DNA of 64,000 nucleotides from CAVQBP01 sp963782475 (lineage in GTDB: Bacteria; Bacteroidota; Ignavibacteria; Ignavibacteriales; Ignavibacteriaceae): positions 298,130 to 362,129 of the forward strand of contig CAWAJW010000008.1 of assembly GCA_963782475.1 (NCBI GenBank), given 5' to 3'. The position numbers and the translations under genes are program-made. Shown here piece by piece: positions 8,578-16,621 of the stretch. The stretch's first letter is position 1. Every line of letters starts with the position of its first letter. Under the pieces are notes generated by a model. The model was not told where the DNA came from. It did no database searches and was given only the letters and a program-made list of their open reading frames with translations.

Positions 8578-10003
8578 TGAATATTTACATGCGGAAAACG
8601 GCGGTCTTGATGGTAATAATCAATATATAGAATTACCGGATGGTTCTTTGGTAAAGAAAGATTTTTCCGGAACAAGGTTTGACGGTTTATTAGGTAAGTC
8701 TTTAGGTAATGTTCTCCTTTCATACTTTCAAGATGATCCGCCCGGGGAACGCACTGTATTTGATAAATATAAAATACCTTTGATAAATACGGATGCCTTG
8801 CGTTTATGGCATCAGCTAAACTATGGCGGTTATAATTACGGAACTGATATAAATTCATACAATTATTCGGAAAATGTTTTTGCCGGATATGTAATGCATA
8901 CTTTCAATTTCAGACAATCGGCAATATTTATAACGGGGCTTAGAATAGAAAGCGAACAAAATAATTACGGCGGATACTACTATCCTAACCTTATAACCAG
9001 TCCAGCCGGTTTATACAACGGCACACCTCTAAAAACAAATACTTTTCATTACAATAAAATTACAACACTTCCGAATTTTCAAATGATTTTAAAACCGACA
9101 GATTTCTTAAATTTAAAGTTGGCAGCTTATAAAACATTAATCAGACCGGATTACAATGCCAGGGTGCCCAAATATTTTCGTGTAACCAATAGTGTAAATG
9201 ATTATTATTATTTAGATGTGGGAAATCCGGATTTGAAAAATGCCGATGTCTGGAATTATGAATTTCAGACACAATTCCATGGAAATGTTATAGGGATGTT
9301 TAGTATTAATGCTTTCTACAAAGATATTAAAGGATTACAGCTGCCGACTTCCGGGTTCATACTTTCGAGTGTAAACGCTGCTGAGTCTTTTAAATCATTA
9401 GGAATCAATTTGAATTCTTTTCCGGTTGATAATCCCTACGGTAATACTAATAATAATTTTAATTTATATACATATTATAATTCACCAAAGCCAACCCATA
9501 TCTGGGGTTTCGAAGTTGAACACCAGGCAAATTTCAGGTATCTCCCAGGGCTTCTTAAAAATATTGTTTTGAATTACAATTTCACTTTTCTTCGCTCGGA
9601 TTCATGGGCAGACGCTACAACCTGGCTGATTGATACAACGGCACGATACTCAATAGTAGACCAAAAACAGAAATTTTGTGATATGCCTGAATTTTTTGCA
9701 AACATTATTCTTGGTTATGATATAAATGGATTTTCTTTTAGAATATCTTATTTTTACCAGGACGGATATCCCTTATTAGATTATTACTATAGGATACAAA
9801 CAAAGAAGAATAGATTATCGAGATTAGATATTGTTGCAAAACAAAGATTGTTTGAAAATATCTCGGCAATTCTCAGCCTGAATAATATTACAAATTTAAA
9901 AGAAGAAATGCTTTATAAATCTACTCATGAATCAGTTTGGCGTACTGCTCAAGCTTACAGATACGGAATGAATGTTAATTTTGGGATTGGGATTAACTTT
10001 TAA
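8441..10003 (+). CDS. TonB-dependent receptor, C-terminal part (frameshifted)
   Basis: Barrel half of the receptor that begins at 7051. Real homology starts at about 8512 (LSSEITGGLKFGGKYR); the residues read from 8441 up to there are an out-of-frame artefact. The barrel runs to the end with DFSGTRFDGLLG, FAGYVMHTFNF, YKTLIRPDYNARVPKYF, GFEVEHQANFRYLPGLLKNI and a terminal GIGINF. Joined to the N-terminal part with one T removed, the receptor is about the same length as the intact 984-residue paralogue, so only a single base is at fault. Confidence 0.82.
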   Translation: MIVLQKIISKKRPHQLTFLKSIILSSEITGGLKFGGKYRINTRYYDEYLHAENGGLDGNNQYIELPDGSLVKKDFSGTRFDGLLGKSLGNVLLSYFQDDPPGERTVFDKYKIPLINTDALRLWHQLNYGGYNYGTDINSYNYSENVFAGYVMHTFNFRQSAIFITGLRIESEQNNYGGYYYPNLITSPAGLYNGTPLKTNTFHYNKITTLPNFQMILKPTDFLNLKLAAYKTLIRPDYNARVPKYFRVTNSVNDYYYLDVGNPDLKNADVWNYEFQTQFHGNVIGMFSINAFYKDIKGLQLPTSGFILSSVNAAESFKSLGINLNSFPVDNPYGNTNNNFNLYTYYNSPKPTHIWGFEVEHQANFRYLPGLLKNIVLNYNFTFLRSDSWADATTWLIDTTARYSIVDQKQKFCDMPEFFANIILGYDINGFSFRISYFYQDGYPLLDYYYRIQTKKNRLSRLDIVAKQRLFENISAILSLNNITNLKEEMLYKSTHESVWRTAQAYRYGMNVNFGIGINF

Positions 10004-10266
10004 AACATAACGCAAACAAAAATATTAAAATTGCAGGCTCATTACTTAAGCAACTTTGCATTCCGCTGCTGGTTTTGATTTGCGTTGGTCATTGACCCGG
10101 TCTTACACCGCTTATTACAAACCGCGGTTTACCGTAAATTAAGTATGGATATAACTTAGCTTTAGATTTAATAACATTTTCTTGTGCAGGAAAAATATTA
10201 TTTCTATTTTCATAATTATAATTAAGCAATATATTCTTTTATAAAATATTTTTAGATTAAAAGCCG
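10004..10266. other. intergenic region with a perfect 12-bp palindrome
   Basis: No gene is visible in these 263 bases. They contain the perfect palindrome AAACCGCGGTTT at 10119-10130, in the right place for a regulator-binding site upstream of the GH127 gene. It is the only GC-rich dyad in the stretch. No recognisable riboswitch or terminator was found. Confidence 0.3.
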
Positions 10267-11751
10267 ATGAAAATTATAAAGGTTACTTTTGCATTTACTT
10301 TAATTTTGTGTTTCATCAATTCGGTATTAGTATATCCGCAATATGCCGGCGAGTTTTCGGCCAATCAAAAGATAAATCCGCAAATACAAGTTAAAGCATA
10401 CAGCTTTGATTTAAGCGACGTAAAATTACTCGACAGCCGATTTAAACAAAATATGGAGCGCGACGGCAATTGGCTGTTAAGCATCGACATTAATCGCTTA
10501 CTCCACAGCTGGTACGTAAATGCGGGCATGGAAACACATGCCAAACCTCTCGGCGGATGGGAAGGTTTAGACGTTGAGTTAAGAGGGCATACCACAGGAC
10601 ATGTAATGTCAGCTTTAGCTATGATGTATGCTTCCACCGGTGACACTGCTTTTAAAAAGAAAGGTGATTCTCTTGTAAGTGCGTTAGCTGAGATTCAGAA
10701 AGTACTGAACCAGGATGGTTATCTAAGTGCCTTTCCGCAGAATTTAATCAATCGTGTAATAGAAGGCAAACCTGTCTGGGCGCCATGGTACACCATACAC
10801 AAAATTATGGCAGGCTTAATCGATATGCACCAATATGCCGGTAATAAACTTGCCTTGGACGTTGTTGATAAAATGGGAAATTGGGCATATAACAAGCTTA
10901 AAGATCTGTCACCCGAACAATTGGCTGTTATGATGAAAAATGAATTCGGCGGGATGATTGAAGCGGCTTATAATTTATATGGAATTACGGGAGACATAAA
11001 ATACAAAGAATTAGCGGAATTCTTTTATGATCATAAAGTTTTTGATCCTTTAGCCCAAAGGGAAGATGATTTACCGGGATTGCATGCCAACACACAGATT
11101 CCTAAAATTATAGGAGAAGCAAGGGGTTATGAACTGACCGGTGAAAAAAAAGCAGAAACTATCGCCGATTTTTTCTGGCAGACTGTAATTGATCACCATA
11201 CTTATGTAACTGGCGGGAACAGCGACTATGAACACTTCTTTAAACCTGATCAGATCTCAAAACATATTTCGAATGCAACTACAGAATCGTGCAATACTTA
11301 CAATATGCTAAAGCTTACACGTCATTTGTTTACCTGGACAGCAGATGAAAAATATGCTGATTATTATGAACGGGCTCTGTACAATCATATATTAGCTTCA
11401 CAGGAACCGCACACCGGTATGGTTACCTATTTCTTATCATATACTCCGGGTACATTTAAAACATACAGTACTAAAGACAGCTCTTTCTGGTGCTGTGTTG
11501 GGACAGGATTTGAAAACCATGCAAAATATGGAGAGGCTATATACTATCATGATAATAAAGGTATTTTTGTAAATCTTTTTATACCTTCGGAGTTAACCTG
11601 GAAAGAAAAGGGGATTAAGCTGCTTCAACAAACCAAATTTCCTGAAGAAGATGCTACACATCTTACAATAGAGGAAATAAAAAAGGAAGATGTCCCTTTA
11701 TATATCCGGTATCCTTCATGGGCAAAATCAGGTGCTACAGTTAAGATTTAA
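10267..11751 (+). CDS. GH127-type beta-L-arabinofuranosidase, main part (frameshifted)
   Basis: Secreted glycoside hydrolase of the DUF1680/GH127 superfamily, which releases beta-L-arabinofuranose from plant glycans and glycoproteins. It has a signal peptide (residues 1-24, LILCFINSVLVYPQ) and a family-typical start (VKLLDSRFKQNMERDGNWLLS, where the protein places the substrate-binding helices). Two catalytic features are present: Glu340-Ser-Cys342 in TTESCNTYNMLKL and the Cys409-Cys410 pair in FWCCVGTGFENH. These match the glutamate and zinc-bound cysteines known from GH127. The frame breaks at T11747-T11749: with one T removed the sequence reads ATVKINGENVKV and enters the next entry. The catalytic (alpha/alpha)6 barrel is complete in this piece; only the C-terminal beta-domain is cut off. 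Confidence 0.88.
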   Translation: MKIIKVTFAFTLILCFINSVLVYPQYAGEFSANQKINPQIQVKAYSFDLSDVKLLDSRFKQNMERDGNWLLSIDINRLLHSWYVNAGMETHAKPLGGWEGLDVELRGHTTGHVMSALAMMYASTGDTAFKKKGDSLVSALAEIQKVLNQDGYLSAFPQNLINRVIEGKPVWAPWYTIHKIMAGLIDMHQYAGNKLALDVVDKMGNWAYNKLKDLSPEQLAVMMKNEFGGMIEAAYNLYGITGDIKYKELAEFFYDHKVFDPLAQREDDLPGLHANTQIPKIIGEARGYELTGEKKAETIADFFWQTVIDHHTYVTGGNSDYEHFFKPDQISKHISNATTESCNTYNMLKLTRHLFTWTADEKYADYYERALYNHILASQEPHTGMVTYFLSYTPGTFKTYSTKDSSFWCCVGTGFENHAKYGEAIYYHDNKGIFVNLFIPSELTWKEKGIKLLQQTKFPEEDATHLTIEEIKKEDVPLYIRYPSWAKSGATVKI

Positions 11752-12178
11752 TGGAGAAAATGTTAAAGTTAATCAAAAGCCTGGCAGTTATATTGTATTG
11801 AATAAAAATTGGAAAGTTGGGGATAAGATAGATATTACTTATCCGATGTCTTTACACCTGGCAGCTACAAATGATAATCCCGATATGGCGGCCGTGCTTT
11901 ATGGTCCGTTAGTGCTTGCGGGTGATATGGGAACTGAAGGCATGGAAGCTCCGGAGCCTTTTGCTAAAGATCAGCTTGATTATAAAGATGTTCCTGTTCC
12001 GGGAAGTATTATAACTACATTAAATGTGAAGGGGAAAAATTTAAATAATTGGCTGGTTCCGGTAAATGGTGAACCATTGGATTTCAAAACAGTTGGTGCT
12101 GCGTCAAAAGAAATCATCATGATTCCATATTACCAGATCGACAAACAACGTTATGTTATTTATTGGAATATTAAATAA
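11690..12178 (+). CDS. GH127-type hydrolase, C-terminal beta-domain (frameshifted)
   Basis: Continuation of the hydrolase at 10267. Genuine sequence begins near 11750 (FNGENVKVNQKPGSYIVLNK, then WKVGDKIDITYPM); the preceding residues are out of frame. It carries the typical family tail: MSLHLAATNDNPDMAAVLYG, PLVLAGDMG and the final VIYWNIK. With the single-base repair at T11747-11749 the full enzyme is about 637 residues, normal for the family. The last 340 bases recur at 12354-12693. Confidence 0.85.
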   Translation: MSLYISGILHGQNQVLQLRFNGENVKVNQKPGSYIVLNKNWKVGDKIDITYPMSLHLAATNDNPDMAAVLYGPLVLAGDMGTEGMEAPEPFAKDQLDYKDVPVPGSIITTLNVKGKNLNNWLVPVNGEPLDFKTVGAASKEIIMIPYYQIDKQRYVIYWNIK

Positions 12179-12180
12179 GA

Positions 12181-13250
12181 CATTTAGTTTTCAATTGCTA
12201 TTTTTATGACATCCCTAAAGGGATTTACCGGATTATTGTTTAATTCAGAGCTATAATAATCATCGCCCCTAAAGGGGCTATGAAAAGAACAAAATGTTTT
12301 TAATAATTAATGCCCCTTTCTAAAGGATCTCTAGATTTTTATTTAATTCAGAGCTTATCCAATGTCATTACACCTGGCAGCTACAAATGATAATCCCGAT
12401 ATAGCGGCCGTGCTTTATGGTCCGTTAGTGCTTGCGGGTGATATGGGAACTGAAGTATGGAAGCTCCGGAGCCTTTTGCTAAAGATCAGCTTGATTATAA
12501 AGATGTTCCTGTTCCGGGAAGTATTATAACTACATTAAATGTGAAGGGGAAAAATTTAAATAATTGGCTGGTTCCGGTAAATGGTGAACCATTGGATTTC
12601 AAAACAGTTGGTGCTGCGTCAAAAGAAATCATCATGATTCCATATTACCAGATCGACAAACAACGTTATGTTATTTATTGGAATATTAAATAAGACATTT
12701 AGTTTTCAATTGCATTTTTATGACATCCCTAAAGGGATTTACCGGATTTTTGTTTAATTCAGATCTATAATAATCATCGCCCCTAAAGGGGCTATAAAAA
12801 GAACAATTTATACCCCTTTCTAAAGGATCTCTAGATTTTTATTTAATTCAAATCTATAATAATCATCGCCCCTAAAGGGGCTGATGAAAAGAACAAAATG
12901 TTTTTAATAATTAATGCCTCTTGCTAAGGGATCTCAAAATTTCTATTTATTTAAATCTAAAATAATTACCGCCCCAAAGGGTTGTTGATCATAATAAATT
13001 AAAATGTTTCTATAATAATCATCATCCCTAAAGGGATTTACCGGATTATTGTTTAATTCAGAGCTATAATAATCATCGCCCCTAAAGGGGCTTGATAATA
13101 ATAAAATTAAAATGTTTTTATAATAATCATCATCCCTAAAGGGATTTACCGGATTATTGTTTAATTCAAGATCTATAATAATCATCGCCCCTAAAGGGGC
13201 TTGATAATAGAAGATTAAAATATTTCTATGATAATCATCATCTCTAAAAT
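12181..13250. repeat. left REP-like palindrome array
   Basis: Alternating short palindromes separated by conserved AT-rich linkers. Type 1 is ATCCCTAAAGGGAT, seen at 12211, 12725, 13024 and 13132. Type 2 is GCCCCTAAAGGGGC, seen at 12265, 12779 and further copies near 12868, 13079 and 13186. Linkers include TTTACCGGATT, TTTAATTCAGA and CTATAATAATCATC. Degenerate forms (CCCCTTTCTAAAGGATCTC) lie between. Each palindrome can fold into a hairpin with a TAAA loop. Together with the Y1 transposase at 14406 this looks like a REP/BIME-type family. Confidence 0.8.
12354..12693 (+). pseudogene. duplicated 3' end of the GH127 gene
   Basis: A 340-base copy of 11838-12178 with only a few substitutions and small indels (for example TATGG for GGCATGG after GGAACTGAAG). 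The copy has no start or catalytic domain. It is offset by 516 bases, and the duplicated unit includes part of the palindrome array, so the array and gene tail were duplicated together. The join lies inside an array linker (TTCAGAG, then CTTATCC). Confidence 0.88.
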
Positions 13251-13439
13251 GCTGCTGAAAAAGATTAGAAAGTTTTCAATAACTGTCCCTTTCCTAAGAG
13301 AGCATAATCGAATCCCCTTGGGTTGAGATTATTATAACGATCAAATAAAGGAGTCCAAAATATTTTTAGGGATCCAATCATTTTACCAAGGAAACCAAAT
13401 CCTTTTGAAAGTAAAATTATTATTGAATTCTAATAATCA

Positions 13440-14340
13440 ATGCCCACCAAATCTCTTTAGGGATGCATCATTTTATCTTTCAATAACTAGGGGAACACAA
13501 TTTTTTTTGGAAAAAATATTATTGTATAATTCAATGATCAAACGTACTAAATCTTTTTATGGATGCATCATTTATTATTCACTAACCAAGAATACTAAAT
13601 TTTTTAGGGATAAAATTATTATATAATTCAGTAATCAAAACGTACTAAATCTTTTTATGGATGCATCATTTATATTTTAATAACAAAGAATACCAAATTT
13701 TTTTGAGAATCAAATTATTATATAATTCAATAATCAAAGCATACAAAATTTCTTTATGGATGCATCATTTTATCATTCAATAACTTGGGAAACCCAATTT
13801 TTTGGAAAATAAATTATTGTATAATTCAATGATCAAACGTATTAAATCTTTTTATGGATGCATCATTTATCATTCAATAACCAAGAATACCAATTTTTTT
13901 GGGGAATCAAATTAGTATATAATTCAATAATCAAAGCATATCAAATCTCTTTAGGGATGCATCATTTTATCTTTCAATAACTAACGATACACAATTTTTT
14001 TTGGAAAATAAATTATTGTATAATTCAATGATCAAACGTACTAAATCTTTTTATGGATGCATCATTTATATTTTAATAACAAAGAATACCAAATTTTTTT
14101 GAGAATCAAATTATTATATAATTCAATCTTTTTATGGATGCATCATTTATATTTCAATAACCAAGAATACCAAATTTTTGGGGGAATCAAATTATTATAT
14201 AATTCAATAATCAAAGCATACAAAATTTCTTTATGGATGCATCATTTTATCATTCAATAACTTGGGAAACTCAATTTTTTATGGGAATAATATTATTGTA
14301 TAATTCAATAATCAAAACGTACTAAATCCCTTTAGGGATA
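13440..14340. repeat. 99-bp satellite-like tandem array with higher-order period
   Basis: GGATGCATCAT recurs at 13461, 13561, 13659, 13758, 13856, 13955, 14055, 14136 and 14235, a spacing of 98-100 bases with one shortened unit of 81. Each unit has three blocks: AAATCTYTTTAKGGATGCAT, then CAATAAC followed by a variable patch, then TTATTRTATAATTCAATRATC. Units five apart resemble each other more than neighbours do: 13461 matches 13955, and 13758 matches 14235 once the deletion is allowed for. The core AAATCTCTTTAGGGATG resembles the reverse complement of the type 1 REP palindrome, so this may be an older, inverted and diverged form of the flanking arrays. Confidence 0.82.
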
Positions 14341-14405
14341 AAATTATTATAGAAATTAATTATCATCTCTGCAGCAAAATCCCTTTAGGGATGACATAAG
14401 CGGAT

Positions 14406-14867
14406 TTATTCAATCCATTTAAATAGATATTTTTCATTGTATTCAATTTCGAAGTTCTTAAGCAATTTTAAATATTCGTCTTTAAATGTTTCTTTGTTAT
14501 GATGCTTTTCCTGGTTCATGATATATTTGATCACCCTGTCGATTTGCGAATGGGAATATGAAAATGCACCATATCCCAGCTGCCAGTTAAAATGGACCTT
14601 CAGAAAATTTCTATCATTTATCCAGCCTGCTGAATATGCTTTTACATCTTGTAACAAATCGGAAATTGATTGAGAGGGTTTTAAGCCTACAAAAATGTGA
14701 ACATGGTCAGATGCCCCGTTAACAGCCAGCGGCTTATGGTTATTGTTTTTGATAATTCCGGCTATGTATTTACACAGTTCCTCTTTCCAGTTTTTAGATA
14801 TAAGACAAGCGCGGTTCTGAACCGCAAAAACTCCCTGAATATAAATTTGTGTATATGTGTTAGGCAT
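14406..14867 (-). CDS. Y1 (HUH) transposase, RAYT/IS200-like
   Basis: A 153-residue single-strand DNA transposase or nickase of the IS200/IS605 TnpA superfamily. The HUH metal-binding motif is His55-Val-His57 (SDHVHIFVGL). The likely catalytic tyrosine is Tyr115 in VIKYIMNQEKHH, on the C-terminal helix as in this family, and the GYGAFSYS segment before it is also typical. Length is normal. The acidic EYNEKYLFKWIE tail is intact. No tnpB or insertion-sequence ends are present; REP palindromes surround the gene instead, which favours a RAYT that spreads or maintains REPs. It is preceded by a perfect AGGAGG, unlike its neighbours. A 53-base copy of its 3' end lies at 16201. Confidence 0.88.
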   Translation of the reverse strand: MPNTYTQIYIQGVFAVQNRACLISKNWKEELCKYIAGIIKNNNHKPLAVNGASDHVHIFVGLKPSQSISDLLQDVKAYSAGWINDRNFLKVHFNWQLGYGAFSYSHSQIDRVIKYIMNQEKHHNKETFKDEYLKLLKNFEIEYNEKYLFKWIE

Positions 14868-14873
14868 TTTGTA

Positions 14874-14879
14874 CCTCCT
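14874..14879 (-). promoter_or_regulatory. perfect Shine-Dalgarno of the transposase
   Basis: On the minus strand AGGAGG stands seven bases before the ATG of the Y1 transposase and fixes its start at 14867. Most genes in this window have weak or no Shine-Dalgarno, so this strong site stands out and could mark a gene of foreign origin. Confidence 0.7.
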
Positions 14880-14895
14880 GATTTTTTGTGTTTTT

Positions 14896-16200
14896 ATGAC
14901 ATCCCTAAAGGGATTTACTGGATTTTTGTTTAATTCAAATCTATAATAATCATCGCCCCTAAAGGGGCTGATGAAAAGAACAAAATGTTTTTAATAATTA
15001 ATGCTTCTTCCTAAGGTATCTCTAAATTTCTATTTAATTCAGATCTATAATAATCATCGCCCCTAAAGGGGCTGATGAAAAGAACAAAATGTTTTTAATA
15101 ATTAATGCTTCTTCCTAAGGTATCTCTAGATTTCTATTTAATTCAAATCTATAATAATCATCGCCCCTAAAGGGGCTGATGAAAAGAACAAAATGTTTTT
15201 AATAATTAATGCCCCTTCCTAAGGATCTCTAGATTTTTATTTTATTCAAATCTAAAATAATTACCGCACCTAAGGGTTGTTGATAATAATAAATTAAAAT
15301 GTTTCTATTATAATCATCATCCCTAAAGGGATTTACTGGATTTTTGTTTAATTCAGATCTATAATAATCATCGCCCCTAAAGGGGCTGATGAAAAGAACA
15401 AAATGTTTTTAATAATTAATGCCCCTTCCTAAAGGATATATAGATTTCTATTCTATTCAAATCTAAAATAATTACCGCCCCTAGGGGTTGTTGATAATAA
15501 TAAATTAAAATGTTTCTATAATAATCATCATCCCTAAAGGGATTTACCGGATTTTTATTTAATTCAGATCTATAATAATCATCGCCCCTAAAGGGGCTAT
15601 AAAAAGAACAACCCCTTCCTAAAGGATCTCTAGATTTCTATTTTATTCAAATCTATAATAATCATCGCGCCCCTATAGGGGCTGATGAAAAGAACAAAAT
15701 GTTTTTAATAATTAATGCCTCTTCCTAAAGGATCTCTAGATTTCTATTTTATTCAAATCTAAAATAATTACCGCCCCTAGGTGTTGTTGATCATAATAAA
15801 TTAAAATGTTTCTATAATAATCATCATCCCTAAAGGGATTTACCGGATTTTTATTTAATTCAGATCTATAATAATCATCGCCCCTAAAGGGGCTATAAAA
15901 AGAACAACCCCTTCCTAAAGGATCTCTAGATTTCTATTTTATTCAAATCTATAATAATCATCGCGCCCCTATAGGGGCTGATGAAAAGAACAAAATGTTT
16001 TTAATAATTAATGCCTCTTCCTAAAGGATCTCTAGATTTCTATTTTATTCAAATCTAAAATAATTACCACCCCTAGGTGTTGTTGATCATAATAAATTAA
16101 AATGTTTCTATAATAATCATCATCCCTAAAGGGATTTACCGGATCATTGTTTAATTCAGATCTATAATAATCATCGCCCCTAAAGTGGTTATGAAAATGG
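14896..16200. repeat. right REP-like palindrome array
   Basis: Same elements and orientation as the left array. Type 1 (ATCCCTAAAGGGAT) occurs at 14901, 15319, 15530, 15826 and 16122. Type 2 (GCCCCTAAAGGGGC) occurs near 14955, 15059, 15161, 15371, 15583 and 15880, with variants GCCCCTATAGGGGC near 15668 and 15966 and a decayed copy near 16177. The first three type 2 copies are about 102-104 bases apart with the linker GATGAAAAGAACAAAATG. A block of about 300 bases (15500-15800 against 15800-16100) is repeated almost exactly, which shows recent tandem growth. Confidence 0.8.
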
Positions 16201-16253
16201 CATAAGGGGATTTATTCAATCCATTTAAATAGATATTTTTCATTGTATTCAAA
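16201..16253 (-). pseudogene. 53-base copy of the transposase 3' end
   Basis: Matches 14395-14447 with one clear difference (AAGGGG for AAGCGG). It holds the last 14 or so codons and stop of the Y1 transposase in the same orientation (reverse complement of TTTAAATAGATATTTTTCAT). The match stops abruptly after TATTCAA. It is a footprint of a second, deleted transposase copy or of a duplication that included the array. Confidence 0.85.
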
Positions 16254-16621
16254 CTATGAATCTTATTAAAGCTATCGAAGAAAATTTCAATAATTTGTTT
16301 TATATGCATCTCACCCTATTTAAATAGTATCTTTGAATAAGATTCACTCCCCCTGTTATTGTATATTTCAACTTATAAAAATATTTATATACACACAAAG
16401 AAATAAAATTTCTTCCTGCAATTTGAAATTCTCAGCGGAGATCAGAGCCGCCGTTTTGATTTTTTCGATGTTAAGTGGAGGATAATCCTCGAAAGGAATA
16501 AACATAACTCACACTGTATTATCCATGAGGTCATTTTAATTTGCATCACTTTGTTATGCTTAAAGGAGTATTATTTTTGTATGGAAGCCGGCTAAGTTCC
16601 AAAAAATTTTTAGGAGAAATT
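16254..16621. other. intergenic region before the aldo/keto reductase
   Basis: No convincing gene. An in-frame extension of the reductase back to 16541 lacks a Shine-Dalgarno and reads as non-conserved residues. The stretch holds a 13-bp dyad GAGGATAATCCTC at 16478-16490, a possible operator, and the ribosome-binding AGGAG at 16612-16616 for the downstream ATG at 16622. Confidence 0.35.

Larger units (their letters stand above)
14377..14916 (-). mobile_element. RAYT-type unit bounded by inverted REP palindromes
   Basis: The transposase gene is bracketed by two inverted copies of the type 1 palindrome with the same flank: AAATCCCTTTAGGGATG plus ACAT on the left (14377-14397) and ATGAC plus ATCCCTAAAGGGATTT on the right (14896-14916). 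An inverted REP pair around a single-copy Y1 transposase is the usual layout of REP-associated tyrosine transposases. No target-site duplication or terminal inverted repeat of a classical IS is visible. The unit is embedded in arrays of the same palindrome on both sides. Confidence 0.68.

Noticed and set aside
12943..13185. Minus-strand ORF of 80 codons with repeated PVNPFRDDDYY
   Set aside because: It reads straight through the REP palindromes; the repeated peptide is a translation of the repeat, with no Shine-Dalgarno. Not a gene.
13300..13345. tRNA-like T-arm (AATCGAATCCCC)
   Set aside because: No acceptor stem, D-arm or anticodon arm can be drawn around it; it lies in degenerate repeat DNA.
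13405..14260. Plus-strand ORFs of 67-73 codons inside the 99-bp array
   Set aside because: They are translations of the tandem repeat unit and have no independent coding signal.
14697..14933. 78-codon plus-strand ORF opposite the transposase
   Set aside because: Mostly antisense to the Y1 transposase and then REP sequence; no coding signal.
12181..16200. CRISPR array
   Set aside because: Spacing and palindromes look array-like, but the intervals between repeats are themselves repeated, not unique spacers, and no cas gene is near.
16541..16621. N-terminal extension of the aldo/keto reductase
   Set aside because: No ribosome-binding site, no family similarity, and AGGAG lies before the ATG at 16622.
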